Shown: positions 17,001 through 26,324 of the stretch, one piece after another
Numbering within the stretch: position 1 is the stretch's first letter
How the letters are laid out: each line of letters begins with the position of its first letter
Virus record (IMG/VR): IMGVR_UViG_3300044637_001073
Location: 1 to 37,517 of that record
Direction: 5' to 3' (one strand)
Length of the DNA stretch: 37,517 nt
From: a virus
The notes under the pieces: generated by a model
The model's input: only the letters and a program-made list of their open reading frames with translations
The model's database searches: none
What the model was told of the DNA's origin: nothing
Translations under genes and position numbers: made by a program

Positions 17001-20000
17001 TCATCAAAAGGACTGGTTGCAATAGCATATGCTGGAGCTGTTCCTCCCAGCTGAGTAAGTTGATTTTGATCTTCCATCTGGAACATCTCAATAGAGTGTC
17101 CAGCAATGAAACTTCCCCCAACTCTTGATGAATTACCGCTGAACAATCCTGTCCAATCAAGAGATAAATTACCTCTAAATCTAGTTCCATTTAGAGTTAA
17201 TTTTGCACCTCTACACTTGATTAATCCTCCTCTATATCCACCACCAAATGTGTTTGCAGCTTCACTTGCAGGAGATTGAGCACCAATAGTAACGCCAGTT
17301 AGATTTAATGTATAATCAGAACCTGGAAGTGCATTTACAGTAATTAGACTGCTTTGATAGTTTCCATTTACAGGGAATCCTGCAGATGGGAATCTTCTTC
17401 TAAGTGCTCTATATGCATATGGCCAGGATAGAAATACTTTCTTTCCTCTTGCAGTTAATGCATCATCATCTACACCTATACCAGCAGGTACTCCAGTTGT
17501 TGCTTTTTTTACACTATCTAGATATGGAGAAGCTCCACCAGAAGCACCAGTCGTAGTAGTTACAGAAAATGCAGATAATAAGTTTTGTTTTGCCACAGCT
17601 TTAAAATCATCTGCAGATAATTCTCTGTCAGAAAGACTTACAGTGTTTCCAGTAGGAGACAGAATATATCCTTTTCCATCATTTACTTGAATTGTAAATT
17701 GGCCATTAATAGTAGTTGCTACTGAACTATTGATTCTATAAGCTCTAATCGAAGTAATAGCTCCAGTAGAAGTATTAATATTTGCATATATTCCAACATT
17801 GGATGATGTGCCGCCAGTAGATACTAATACTGCACTCAATCTTCCATTATACTTTCTAGTATTTGTAAGACTTCCTTGATTAGTTAATGCAGAGCTTATT
17901 GCATCAGATATGGCATTAGTGTCATTATTAAAAGTGCCACCTGCAGCAATACTAATATTTGAGAAGTTAACTGTTGTAGCACCAAATCCTGTTCCAATTC
18001 CTCCACCAAACTGAAGTGTGGTATTATCATAGTTTGCAAACAAACTTAAAATAGTTTTATCAATACCTGCATTTTCAATAAATGCATCAATAGATGTAGC
18101 AGCATTTGGATCGGATGCATTACCTGAAGGAATTGCACCAAATTCTCTAGGAGCAAGGTCAAGAACAATATATCTAGCCTCAGTATAACCATTTCTTCTT
18201 AGTGGAAGAGATTTCTTTCTATTGAATGCAATCGCAGCATCTTCAGGAGCACCATAATTTGTAGTAGCAATTCCTGTAACTGTTTTTGATTGAATTAAGC
18301 AAGTTGGATAAATTCCGAAACTAGAAGAACCATATGGATATTCTTTAATTGTATTATCAACTTCATAATTTGGATTTCTATCAATAATTAATGAAATGTA
18401 TCCTTCCTCAGAACCTCTAATGATTCCAAAAATTTCTGGAATATCATACTTAGGAATTTCTTGACCAAATATATCATATTGAGTGAATGATACTTGAGAA
18501 TTCACCGAAAGACTTGTAGTAATATTATCAGTTAGTGTAATATTATTTCCGCTGATATTAGCAATTCTAGTTCCAATTGGAATTAAATTAGTTCCATTTG
18601 AATCTAATGCTACAATTTTATCACCAGTTAAAATACTATCAACATTGTTTAATGTGATTACTTTTTGACCAGCAGTTCCTAATCCAGTTACAGTTTTGAT
18701 GATTGCTGGTTGATATCCACCCTCATGCATAAATCCTTTTGGTAGGAATGTTCTTCTAGTTTCTAGAGCCCAGTTGTATGCAAGAGTAGTAAACTCAGCC
18801 CCATCTTCATTTAAAAATACTAATTTTTTATTTCCAGTTGTATAATTGTCTAGGTCTAAATCTTCAACTGCGTTAGTATATGCACCATTATTTCCATTAT
18901 TTCCAGCTTCAGTTCTATATACTGAAATTAGAATATGAAGTTCTTCTGTAGATAACCCTGCATTTTTTCTTCTAACACTTAATACTTTGGTAGATTTGGA
19001 TAGATTTTCTACGGTAGCTTCATCAGAACCTTTAATTACCTTTCCACCCTCTGTCAACCAATACATGGTTGTTCCTGGAATAATATATTTCTTTAATTTA
19101 TCAAATTCAGTTGCAGTGAAACTTGAAGATTTTAGTGCAACAATTAAATAACGGCAGTTTGAAATTGTGGCTGAATTTAATTCTAGATAAGTTGAATTGC
19201 TAGCAATTTTATCAATAACGTCAGTACTATTAATGTGTGGAATTAATTTTGCCTTTACTGTACTGGTAGGATCGGTAGTATTTGCAAGAACTTCAATAGC
19301 ACCATGTATTCCAGAAGTATCGATTGTATTTAATCCAATTGCGGCAAGAGTTCCAGTAGCATCAGTGGAAGATTTAATATTACTCTTGATGTAATATGCT
19401 CTTCTAATATTTCTTCTTGCAGTTTGTACTTGAGTGTCTGAACTATAAATTGAATCTGGAATTTCACTCTTAGAGATTGCCTCATTTAATCCGAGGAAAT
19501 GTACATTGTTTACATTAAATGAACCAGTTGTAGTCAATCCTCCACTAACATTGACGTTCATAGCGTCATTACCAACTCCAAATTGAGTCGAAAATTCTGG
19601 TGAACGATATAGATAGACACTATCTCCTCTCTTTATGCTATCTTCTAAATAGCCACCCATTCTTCCCGCAGAAGTTCTTGTACGCTCTTTGCCAGCAAAT
19701 ACATCACTTTCTACAACACCAGTTCCATTAATTTTTACAGAACATGGGAATGAAGTTCCATCTAATTTATAATATCCAGGTTTCATTAGCAGTTCTAATT
19801 CATCAGATGAATTAAATCCTGAATTTTCTGCCCATTGTCTTGCCTGTGAGAATGAGAATATAGGACTAAATCTCTTAACTGCTGTTCTCTCTTGAATATT
19901 TACACCCAAAGCTTTAGAGCTATATGGGTTAGGTAAATTTTTGTTGAAATACTCTTGATCTAGATTTGTAGCAACAGCAATAGATTTTTCAGCCGTCTTG

Positions 20001-23000
20001 TAAAGAATTGCATCTTCAATATTTACTTCTTCCACTACACCTTTTGTAGGATCTAGTGGTGGAATAAATGGATCTTCGGATGCCCATCTATCAGAAGAAT
20101 ATACTAGTGTACTACAACCATTGAAGAATACATTTTTAGGACTAATTCCTGGATAATTATTTACATAAGTGCTGTAAAATGTAGCAGTTGTACCATTAGC
20201 ATTTGTTGCAGCACCAATATTTTTAACTAATTTAAATGTAGCATAGCTTCCATCTGAAACATACTCAATTTTATAGTATGCAAAGGTTGCAATTTTATAA
20301 GCTTCACCCTTTGCATTTTCTCTTAGCGATACACAACCTCTAGATGGCCATTGTTCATATTCATCAGCAGTCATAGAAACTCTGATTTCTTTATATGTAG
20401 ATGTATTTAATGGGTTTATTTCTGCATAAGTAAAATTAGATTGTAGTTTCGCAGTAAGATATTTTATATCTCCTTCTGATGCATTGAATCCATATAGATC
20501 ACTTGATTCTGAGGTAGTTGTGGATTGCTGATTTCCAATAGAAGGATAATTTTTTAAAATGGAAGTATGAACTCCAGTACCACAATAACTCTTCAAATAA
20601 GTAATTAAAGGTATTCCGTTTTGATAATTTGATAGAACTGCACTATTATCTGTATAATCAATAGATTCATATTGCAATGGAATATTGATTGTTGGATTGA
20701 AATAAACTTTATTTCCAGATCCATCAATATAATAATCTTCTACACTCAATCCATCTATTCTCATCTGGATATCAATTTTTCCATATGAAGGAACTCCAGA
20801 ACTTTCCGCAAAATTAATTTTAATTGCAGAAGTATTGGACCAAGTAACATCATTAACTGTAGTATCCGTGAACTTAACTGCGTCTGCAACTTTTTTACCA
20901 CCTACAGTTTTATATGAATCAATAGCATTCTGTAGATATGGCTGAACATATACTCTATTATTATCAAGATTAACAGCTTGAGCAGAAATAAGTTGTCTCT
21001 TTACTCTCCATGCATCAAGATATTTTGGAGAAACATATAATTTATCGTTGGTATCAGTTGAGATATATCCAGTTTTATCTGGTTTTGCTGCCTTTACAAA
21101 GCCATACGCATTTGTATTTCCTTCAGGGAAGTAAGTAGAATTATTAATTTCTGCTCTATCAATATATAATCTTTGCCCAATAATTAAGTTATTGATATTT
21201 GCTTTATCACTAACTGTTAATTTGGCAATATTAAAGAAATTGGATAGTGATTTTAATGCAGTTTGATTAGAATTGGATTTGTCACCTGTTGTAGTAGTTA
21301 CATTGATAACTGCGTTTGAAATTCTGTTTTCAATATTTGCAATATCAAGATAATTAGACTCAGATGATCTACGGAGTTTGGGTACATTTAATGTTACAGT
21401 AGAAGTTCCTCCGGCTTGAATAATCTGGTTTCCAATATAAAAATCTCCAGCAGAGTTAGTTCCAGAAGAAGCAATAAATCCTCCACTGTTTTCATAACCT
21501 TGGGCAATAAACTGCTCATAGATTTTGAGAACTCTTGTTTGTAAATTTGGGAAACCAGTTGAGTAGTTACCAGAACCTAAACCAATATATTCCCATGTAT
21601 GTGAAGATGCACGAAGAATAGATGGTCTATATAAAGGAACAACAGGAGCAAAAGAAAAACTATTATCATTTAAGGTGGTTGTGTTAACCGTATATCCAGG
21701 AGATGTTACTGTAATTCTTCTATCCAATGCATCACCGTCAATTCCAAATTTATTATTTGATGTAATTGTTGGAATATCATCGGTAATTGAACCAGAAAGT
21801 AATGCAGTATTACTACCTCTACCAAATCTAATGTCAGTAGAATATACTGTGTATGAATCACTTGAAGTATAACCTAATGATGAACTACTAGTTCTAGAAT
21901 CCCAAGAAACAACTGGAGCAACGAAAACTCTACCTGAGTTATCTGGTCCACCACCAGAAGTCATCATTGAATTGCTGGATGAAATATATCGTAAATCTAA
22001 AGATTGAACCAATCTATGTACAGACTCTGCTGTTACAGAATATAGAGATGGAATATCTTTCAATGGAGTAGTTCCACCTCTATAACTCTTAAAGTTTGGA
22101 ACTGAAATATCTTTAATTCTATTTCCGCTACCAATAGATTCGATTAATACACGAGAATCTGATTGTGGGAAATTCCAAATTTTAAATGGATCATAATCTG
22201 GACCTTCTTCATTAACAGAAGGATACAAGTAATTTATATTTGTAAATAATTTAGTATCCTTATCAAAATTATTTAATTGTTCAACAAAAGTACAATCAAA
22301 ATCATTGGTTGAAGTAATTCCAGTTGGTCTCCTAGTAATTGTTGATGGGACGTTTGTGGTGGAATCTACAAATTTATTTACGTCTGCTCTTACAACAGTC
22401 AGATAATAAAGTCCATCTCTAGTATTCTTTTCCCATGCAGTTACTTCTTCAACATCCCAAACCATAAATCTATAGTCTGAATATGGAATACCATCCTCAC
22501 CATTTCCGGCACGAGTTCCCTTGATGATAAATCTTTTTTCTGGTGCCTTTGGAATTACTCCAGAGCTTAAAGATTTAGGTATTGTATATTCAACTTTCCA
22601 TAATAAATCCCCAGGAGTAGCTGTTCTGGTGTCAGAATATTTCTTGACAATAAGTGTTGATGGGAATCCAGTTTTATATTTTAAAATTTTCTTAGTTGTT
22701 TGTACTAATGAAGTTACTGCAGAACCATCACTTGCATAATTTGTTTTAAAGTCAAATGATTTTTCTTCGTTATATGCAAAAATAAAATTTTCTAAGAAAT
22801 TATTTGTTTCTGCATCTGCAAATTCTAATCTTAAGTAAATAACTCTTTTTTTGGGATCAAAAAAGTATCCTACTCGTTCTGAGTTTTTGGTAGTAGGGAC
22901 ACCATCTGTTTTTGGATTGTCTACATCTAGGATGGTATCAAATACTTTAACTTTTGCTTTGAATTTCGTAGGCTCAGTGGATTCTGCACTTTCTAGTTCT

Positions 23001-25627
23001 AGATTGATATATCTATTTGATTCTGGAGAAATCCCTGAAGCTTGATAGTAGTCTCTAAACAATGCATATTGATTTGATGTTCCAAATGTTAGGAATCTTT
23101 TTCTTTCTGTTAGACCAGTAACTTCATTTTTGCTCTCAACAATTAATTCTGGAATTGTGTCATCTGTCAATCCACTAGAAATCTCAAGATATAAGTTAAA
23201 ATATTTGGAATTTTTATAAGCAACTAATTCACTTTGTACTGCAGAAGTTAGTTCATCACTTACTGCACCACTAACATCTTTCCAAGTGCTATCTGCATCA
23301 ATATTGTAAAAACTTACACTTGACAGTGTTGGACTAATTCCTCTTGGAGGAATTACTGCAGTAATTCTTCCCTGTGATGCAGGAGGGAATGCATTAAATT
23401 GGGAACCTTTTGCACGAAGTGAAATTTGACCGAAGTTGGAGTTAGAGTTGGTGATAGACATATCACCACCAGTCTCTGCAAGGAATTGATCTGCGTAACC
23501 AACTGCGAAAACAGAAACTACCTGAATGAAGCCACCATTAGATGCTTTGATATGGAAGTGTCTGCACTCTGGCTTATATTCTGCATCTGGATCTGCAAAA
23601 ATTGGTGGATTTGTTGGAGTACTATCTGAATCAGTACTATCTCCTTCAAGGTCTTTTGGTTGAATGAATACGCTTCTATCTTTCTGTAGAGAAATACCAG
23701 TGAACTGTGCAACAACCATAGACTTGAAGCTGTTCTCTGCAACTTTACTACCATCAGTATGCATACCGCACATACCGAAGACAGAACGTAGTGAACAGTT
23801 GAAGATGTATGGTGAGCAAGAATTAACTGTATCAATTGTGGTATTCTTGCTACCATCACCAACAATAGTAAATTCTTCAGGTCTTACTTGGGATGGGTCG
23901 TCTGAAGTTCTACCCTGCCAAGCATCAATTTTTTTATAGTATTGATCTAGTTCACCATCAGTTGTTCTTTGATCTGCATAAGTGAATGCAACAACTTTAT
24001 GGTGAGAATATTTTGCGTTATTGGTAGCGTTAAATGTAGGAATGCCGTTGCTATCAAAGGTAGCTGAATTATAAATTGGGTTTAAGTCAGATGCTACTGC
24101 ATCCTTAAATGTCATCTGCCAGAAATAACATCCGCCAGTAACTTTAAAAATAGAAGTCTGCTTAAATACTCCCTGAGTTTTTCTAAGTTTTATATTTGTG
24201 GTGGTTCCATTAGAAAGGGTAACGTTAACTGCCTCTGTGGTATAATCATCTGGATTATTTAAAATTCCAGTCGCAATAGCGCCAAGAGTAGCAACAGCAG
24301 TAACTACACTAGAACAATCTCCATTAGCACTATATCCATTCCCGACAGAAAAAGTAGTTGGAGATGGAATTGATCCACCGCTATAATATGTGGGAGCAGC
24401 ATTAGCAGTACTACCGTCATTGTAAGATTTTACAATGCTTCTCATAATTTGAACTGCATGATTAAATGCAGCTACGGTTGCAGCAATTTCCTGACTTACA
24501 TCAGAATCATTGCTATTCATAAATTGCGTTCTATATCCATTACCATCAATATAATATTCTGCATTATTGAAGGTATTTTCGTTTCCACCTTGTCTTAAGT
24601 CTGAGCAAATTGCATCAATAAAGTAACCAATATCACGAACACATAATAATTTTTGTGCTTGAGACAATGCATTATATGCAGCAGATTGAGGATTTTGAAC
24701 ACTTTCTAGATATAATTTTGTTTGTTCTTGAATATAACCACGATTCTTCTCGATCATATTTGCACCATCATACATTACATGTGATAGTGCATATCCATCC
24801 CCAGCTAGGCTTCCCTCAGTTGAGAATGGTGCAGGTACATATTTTGGTCTAATGACAGTTTTTCTGAGGTCATAACCAACAATAGAAGTACCTCTAGGTA
24901 CAATAACTCCACCATTTCTTGGGTTGAATCTAAATGGTTCGGCATTAATTGTGGTGGCAGTTCCAGCTACCAGTGGGTTTGTTGTAATATCATACCCTGG
25001 TCTATTGTCAATCTCATACTGACCAGGAAGCACCATGATAGTGAATGCTTCAAACTTGTCATTACTTAGTTTTACTGTTCCTGTTCCAGTACCTTTTGCA
25101 TTAGCAATAAATGAAACACCTACAGTATTTGAAGATGCACCAATAGATACAAAATTAGTATTATTTCCTACACTAGTGATTGTATATGCTTTACCAACTT
25201 CTAGGGCAGTTACACTTATTGGTGCTGGATTTGCTTTATAACTTCTCTTTGCTGCCTCTAGTAATGCTCTCTCGATGGTCTTGAATGGTCTATTTAAATT
25301 TCCACCATCATTAGCTTCTGCATCGGTGGCATTTAAATCCGCCTGGTTTACATATAAAGTAATATTTTCTGCACCTTCAAAGTTTGGATTAGTTCCACCT
25401 AGAACAGTGTTGTTTCCGGTGATAATAGTTCCATCTGCCTTGAAAGTTAATCTAGGCTGTCCTGCCGTAGAAATTGCAAGTTCATTATCAGCTGGCTGGT
25501 AAATACCAGTTCCAGTATCATCAGAATTATTGAATCTAATTGCTGGAGCCGCAGGTGTATTGTTACTATCGAATACAATCTTTACGCCTTCCGCAATACC
25601 ACCAGAAGTAATTCTAGTTAGAGCCAT
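14087..25627 (-). CDS. Giant virion structural protein, 3846 aa, multidomain with pectate-lyase-like beta-helix
   Basis: The N-terminus (IRFNNSDDTGTGIYQPADNE) matches the fibre module of the 215-aa protein. From about residue 95 there is the start of a beta-helix (LYVNQADLNATDAEANDGGN, LNRPFKTIERALLEAA), interrupted near residues 310-390 by a Cys-containing helical segment (KLLCVRDIGYFIDAICSDLR). Further helix-like segments occur near residues 1930 (FSFSQARQWAENSGF...MKPGYYKLDG) and 2480-2850 (RYIVLDLAPREFGA, GGLIKCRGAKLTLNGTRFRG). No signal peptide, transmembrane run or clear catalytic site is seen. A TATAAATA motif and an AGG site 7 nt from the ATG lie upstream. Proteins of this size in cyanophages are virion components; a tail or baseplate-associated fibre or depolymerase-like spike is likely, but exact place is unknown. 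Confidence 0.85.
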   Translation of the reverse strand: MALTRITSGGIAEGVKIVFDSNNTPAAPAIRFNNSDDTGTGIYQPADNELAISTAGQPRLTFKADGTIITGNNTVLGGTNPNFEGAENITLYVNQADLNATDAEANDGGNLNRPFKTIERALLEAAKRSYKANPAPISVTALEVGKAYTITSVGNNTNFVSIGASSNTVGVSFIANAKGTGTGTVKLSNDKFEAFTIMVLPGQYEIDNRPGYDITTNPLVAGTATTINAEPFRFNPRNGGVIVPRGTSIVGYDLRKTVIRPKYVPAPFSTEGSLAGDGYALSHVMYDGANMIEKNRGYIQEQTKLYLESVQNPQSAAYNALSQAQKLLCVRDIGYFIDAICSDLRQGGNENTFNNAEYYIDGNGYRTQFMNSNDSDVSQEIAATVAAFNHAVQIMRSIVKSYNDGSTANAAPTYYSGGSIPSPTTFSVGNGYSANGDCSSVVTAVATLGAIATGILNNPDDYTTEAVNVTLSNGTTTNIKLRKTQGVFKQTSIFKVTGGCYFWQMTFKDAVASDLNPIYNSATFDSNGIPTFNATNNAKYSHHKVVAFTYADQRTTDGELDQYYKKIDAWQGRTSDDPSQVRPEEFTIVGDGSKNTTIDTVNSCSPYIFNCSLRSVFGMCGMHTDGSKVAENSFKSMVVAQFTGISLQKDRSVFIQPKDLEGDSTDSDSTPTNPPIFADPDAEYKPECRHFHIKASNGGFIQVVSVFAVGYADQFLAETGGDMSITNSNSNFGQISLRAKGSQFNAFPPASQGRITAVIPPRGISPTLSSVSFYNIDADSTWKDVSGAVSDELTSAVQSELVAYKNSKYFNLYLEISSGLTDDTIPELIVESKNEVTGLTERKRFLTFGTSNQYALFRDYYQASGISPESNRYINLELESAESTEPTKFKAKVKVFDTILDVDNPKTDGVPTTKNSERVGYFFDPKKRVIYLRLEFADAETNNFLENFIFAYNEEKSFDFKTNYASDGSAVTSLVQTTKKILKYKTGFPSTLIVKKYSDTRTATPGDLLWKVEYTIPKSLSSGVIPKAPEKRFIIKGTRAGNGEDGIPYSDYRFMVWDVEEVTAWEKNTRDGLYYLTVVRADVNKFVDSTTNVPSTITRRPTGITSTNDFDCTFVEQLNNFDKDTKLFTNINYLYPSVNEEGPDYDPFKIWNFPQSDSRVLIESIGSGNRIKDISVPNFKSYRGGTTPLKDIPSLYSVTAESVHRLVQSLDLRYISSSNSMMTSGGGPDNSGRVFVAPVVSWDSRTSSSSLGYTSSDSYTVYSTDIRFGRGSNTALLSGSITDDIPTITSNNKFGIDGDALDRRITVTSPGYTVNTTTLNDNSFSFAPVVPLYRPSILRASSHTWEYIGLGSGNYSTGFPNLQTRVLKIYEQFIAQGYENSGGFIASSGTNSAGDFYIGNQIIQAGGTSTVTLNVPKLRRSSESNYLDIANIENRISNAVINVTTTTGDKSNSNQTALKSLSNFFNIAKLTVSDKANINNLIIGQRLYIDRAEINNSTYFPEGNTNAYGFVKAAKPDKTGYISTDTNDKLYVSPKYLDAWRVKRQLISAQAVNLDNNRVYVQPYLQNAIDSYKTVGGKKVADAVKFTDTTVNDVTWSNTSAIKINFAESSGVPSYGKIDIQMRIDGLSVEDYYIDGSGNKVYFNPTINIPLQYESIDYTDNSAVLSNYQNGIPLITYLKSYCGTGVHTSILKNYPSIGNQQSTTTSESSDLYGFNASEGDIKYLTAKLQSNFTYAEINPLNTSTYKEIRVSMTADEYEQWPSRGCVSLRENAKGEAYKIATFAYYKIEYVSDGSYATFKLVKNIGAATNANGTTATFYSTYVNNYPGISPKNVFFNGCSTLVYSSDRWASEDPFIPPLDPTKGVVEEVNIEDAILYKTAEKSIAVATNLDQEYFNKNLPNPYSSKALGVNIQERTAVKRFSPIFSFSQARQWAENSGFNSSDELELLMKPGYYKLDGTSFPCSVKINGTGVVESDVFAGKERTRTSAGRMGGYLEDSIKRGDSVYLYRSPEFSTQFGVGNDAMNVNVSGGLTTTGSFNVNNVHFLGLNEAISKSEIPDSIYSSDTQVQTARRNIRRAYYIKSNIKSSTDATGTLAAIGLNTIDTSGIHGAIEVLANTTDPTSTVKAKLIPHINSTDVIDKIASNSTYLELNSATISNCRYLIVALKSSSFTATEFDKLKKYIIPGTTMYWLTEGGKVIKGSDEATVENLSKSTKVLSVRRKNAGLSTEELHILISVYRTEAGNNGNNGAYTNAVEDLDLDNYTTGNKKLVFLNEDGAEFTTLAYNWALETRRTFLPKGFMHEGGYQPAIIKTVTGLGTAGQKVITLNNVDSILTGDKIVALDSNGTNLIPIGTRIANISGNNITLTDNITTSLSVNSQVSFTQYDIFGQEIPKYDIPEIFGIIRGSEEGYISLIIDRNPNYEVDNTIKEYPYGSSSFGIYPTCLIQSKTVTGIATTNYGAPEDAAIAFNRKKSLPLRRNGYTEARYIVLDLAPREFGAIPSGNASDPNAATSIDAFIENAGIDKTILSLFANYDNTTLQFGGGIGTGFGATTVNFSNISIAAGGTFNNDTNAISDAISSALTNQGSLTNTRKYNGRLSAVLVSTGGTSSNVGIYANINTSTGAITSIRAYRINSSVATTINGQFTIQVNDGKGYILSPTGNTVSLSDRELSADDFKAVAKQNLLSAFSVTTTTGASGGASPYLDSVKKATTGVPAGIGVDDDALTARGKKVFLSWPYAYRALRRRFPSAGFPVNGNYQSSLITVNALPGSDYTLNLTGVTIGAQSPASEAANTFGGGYRGGLIKCRGAKLTLNGTRFRGNLSLDWTGLFSGNSSRVGGSFIAGHSIEMFQMEDQNQLTQLGGTAPAYAIATSPFDEEFKILSEYNPTSNIYLEPSKDPYGELSDGDARTFPLTTLQAIRRFNKSKQSVTPWTGASSIASGALLTQVALNERYQTPYKIWYDAPNGTPTGSYIPTANGNASAVLLRWNDTSSTVTTGLSVSTSIASYAQLETKTLSFFYPADESGEDIIKNLFVGKFATKFVKYDNLETTYATATKVFTYGDTFNIENGAVTKASGGNSGKYKFAKVAYSGSFAVLAQAANTRIDLNVNYLSSIRYNYVSTSTGRYQKTIVGNNSRLILAQDDVNIKYSEPANLAISNIGATFAVANATRSTVYSLKNETRLSSPSTWTAGKVVLSTDSNGILTSLDIISFGSGHVKNDVLAIYNGNTKISGNFTFTVRNNYSNEDILEMFENGEFKVVLPKNCFILNSIQNPNSLINLKSELLRAKTIFKPGGYILYNGIYYKIATSNSTNNSPYIGVYRYINEDNDSDVRADIIVMLEDSEYVITYPSNTRFDVFDYDNVLDYWPTSGRITIGNRETCDFEKAGQSSDPKGYEIRLTRSMTKYWPHYIHDWEGLDPLNVSDSTVAVDTLIPTVITIADPVDVTCYGIKRFNSSGSIGDNIKDVDYGTTYVTPTGIITDKVARISINSTNDSIGLNADFEKLSIGQTITIPYRDISKSDTVSNQANATNWNNVKLIVGDPQNLPGTALSTNREGDRRISGSIAYYNSGSKQIYYKHTFNIHGSNTNDTSIYQYVSPLTSAILSSGRDSSVEEFNTAGFRRWGYLGVKSHANADAGQAAIQISSAYIQSMMRISSYATFTATFATINNTTDPLERIMTVTTPTEGALFRGQPLYTSGNHSNGTYSGLFGYVVGMAGDVFLSYDASGNSIYTDEDSLNLSGYGGAGTYRILLVDGASVPSNGSTIYGQRTSMDWLYYAPNNCCWQRQVLYKTVDSSNVTTVYFNNNLTDPDLLDNSILSVPASSDVVFYYYGYYDNSFVVTLDKQLTK

Positions 25628-25659
25628 ATGATTACCTAGAGGGGCTTTTAAACTAGATT

Positions 25660-25667
25660 TATTTATA
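25660..25667 (-). promoter_or_regulatory. T4-type late promoter motif TATAAATA upstream of the giant gene
   Basis: An exact TATAAATA lies in the 45-bp gap between speD and the giant structural gene, giving a leader of about 25-30 nt with an AGG ribosome binding site. It is one of only two exact matches I noticed upstream of minus-strand genes, and both are intergenic. It would separate late expression of the giant gene from the speD cassette. Confidence 0.7.
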
Positions 25668-25672
25668 CAAGT

Positions 25673-26008
25673 TTACCTATCAAAACAGTTCATGTTATAT
25701 TCTGTAGGGTTTAACAAATTTATTATGTGCAAAAGTGCTAAATCTGGCTTAGAATCTCCGCATGTAAATACATCTAATGCGGAACTACCTTCTTCAGGCC
25801 AAGTATGAATAGATATATGACTCTCGGAGAGTAACGCAACAATGGTTACTCCTTGAGGTGTAAATTTATGAGAGCAAATGTCCAATAATGTTGCTCCAGC
25901 AATATCAATTGATTCTCGTATTAGTTCTATCAGAACTTTTTCATTATCGAGAATAGAGTGGTCACAACCGTATAATTCTGCGACACAGTGCTTTCCTAAA
26001 TTCTTCAA
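25673..26008 (-). CDS. speD: S-adenosylmethionine decarboxylase proenzyme, 111 aa
   Basis: SpeD makes decarboxylated S-adenosylmethionine, the aminopropyl donor for spermidine synthesis, using a pyruvoyl group made by self-cleavage. The protein (MKNLGKHCVAELYGCDHSIL) has the proenzyme motif SESHISIHTWPEEG, with cleavage expected between Glu62 and Ser63 (Ser63 becomes pyruvoyl), His68, and Cys83 in DVFTCGDSKPD. All key residues are intact and the length matches short bacterial/archaeal-type enzymes. The start is a TTG at 26008 with no Shine-Dalgarno; an in-frame TAA 27 nt upstream excludes a longer version. It sits between gp5 and the giant protein, behind a 61-aa gene and a sigma70-type promoter. 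Cyanophages often carry speD, presumably to affect host polyamines during infection. Confidence 0.93.
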   Translation of the reverse strand: MKNLGKHCVAELYGCDHSILDNEKVLIELIRESIDIAGATLLDICSHKFTPQGVTIVALLSESHISIHTWPEEGSSALDVFTCGDSKPDLALLHIINLLNPTEYNMNCFDR

Positions 26009-26017
26009 GTTCGTGGT

Positions 26018-26046
26018 AGTATAAAGGATAACTTATTTATTACCAA
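26018..26046 (-). promoter_or_regulatory. Possible second promoter just before speD
   Basis: The minus strand has TTGGTA, 17 bp, TATACT. The -10 matches consensus in 5 of 6 bases and the -35 in 4 of 6. Its transcript would begin within a few bases of the TTG start, nearly leaderless, which makes it doubtful. An AATAAATA (one base off the late motif) also lies in the spacer. Confidence 0.25.
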
Positions 26047-26097
26047 AAACCATAGGGGCTAAAAATCCTGGGGAATTTTTTTCCGGGTATTTGGTAA
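26040..26097 (-). promoter_or_regulatory. Structured leader element upstream of speD
   Basis: On the minus strand TTACCAAATACC (26097-26086) can pair with GGTTTTTGGTAA (26051-26040): 8 bp, one T-T mismatch, then 3 bp, closing a 34-nt loop that itself holds a GGAA/TTCC hairpin. No T tract follows, so it is not a standard terminator. It lies in the 108-bp gap between the 61-aa gene and speD and ends 32 nt before the speD start. Possible roles are translation control, RNA stability or processing, or ligand sensing; no known riboswitch was recognised. Confidence 0.45.
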
Positions 26098-26116
26098 ACA
26101 AAAGTCAATTTTGGTT

Positions 26117-26302
26117 TTAGTATGTGTACTTGATCATATCTTCGGTTAGTGATCCATTGATGAATGCACACATGTTAGTAAAGTCTTGAGCGTCTGGTTC
26201 ATGTAGCTTTAGGTACTCACCATCATCTCCATGAAGATGGATAGTCCTTGATAGCATGTCTACTTCAACACGATTTAGGGTTGAGTTATCTCGGATGTTC
26301 AT
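26117..26302 (-). CDS. Small hypothetical protein upstream of speD, 61 aa
   Basis: The protein starts MNIRDNSTLNRVEVDMLSRT and ends SLTEDMIKYTY; it is soluble and has no recognised motif beyond HLHGDDGEYLKLHEPD. The ATG at 26302 is chosen because GGAG lies 7 nt upstream and a consensus-type promoter ends 22 nt before it. A longer frame up to 26353 would have to start at the TTG that forms the promoter's -35 box, so it is rejected. It is the first gene of the speD cassette. Expression from a host-type promoter suggests early action, but its function is unknown. Confidence 0.8.
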   Translation of the reverse strand: MNIRDNSTLNRVEVDMLSRTIHLHGDDGEYLKLHEPDAQDFTNMCAFINGSLTEDMIKYTY

Positions 26303-26324
26303 GGGCAGTCTCCAGTACCAACCT

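Noticed and set aside
26068-26090. Intrinsic terminator between the 61-aa gene and speD
   Set aside because: The GGAA/TTCC hairpin is short and no T tract follows it on the minus strand, so termination is unlikely.
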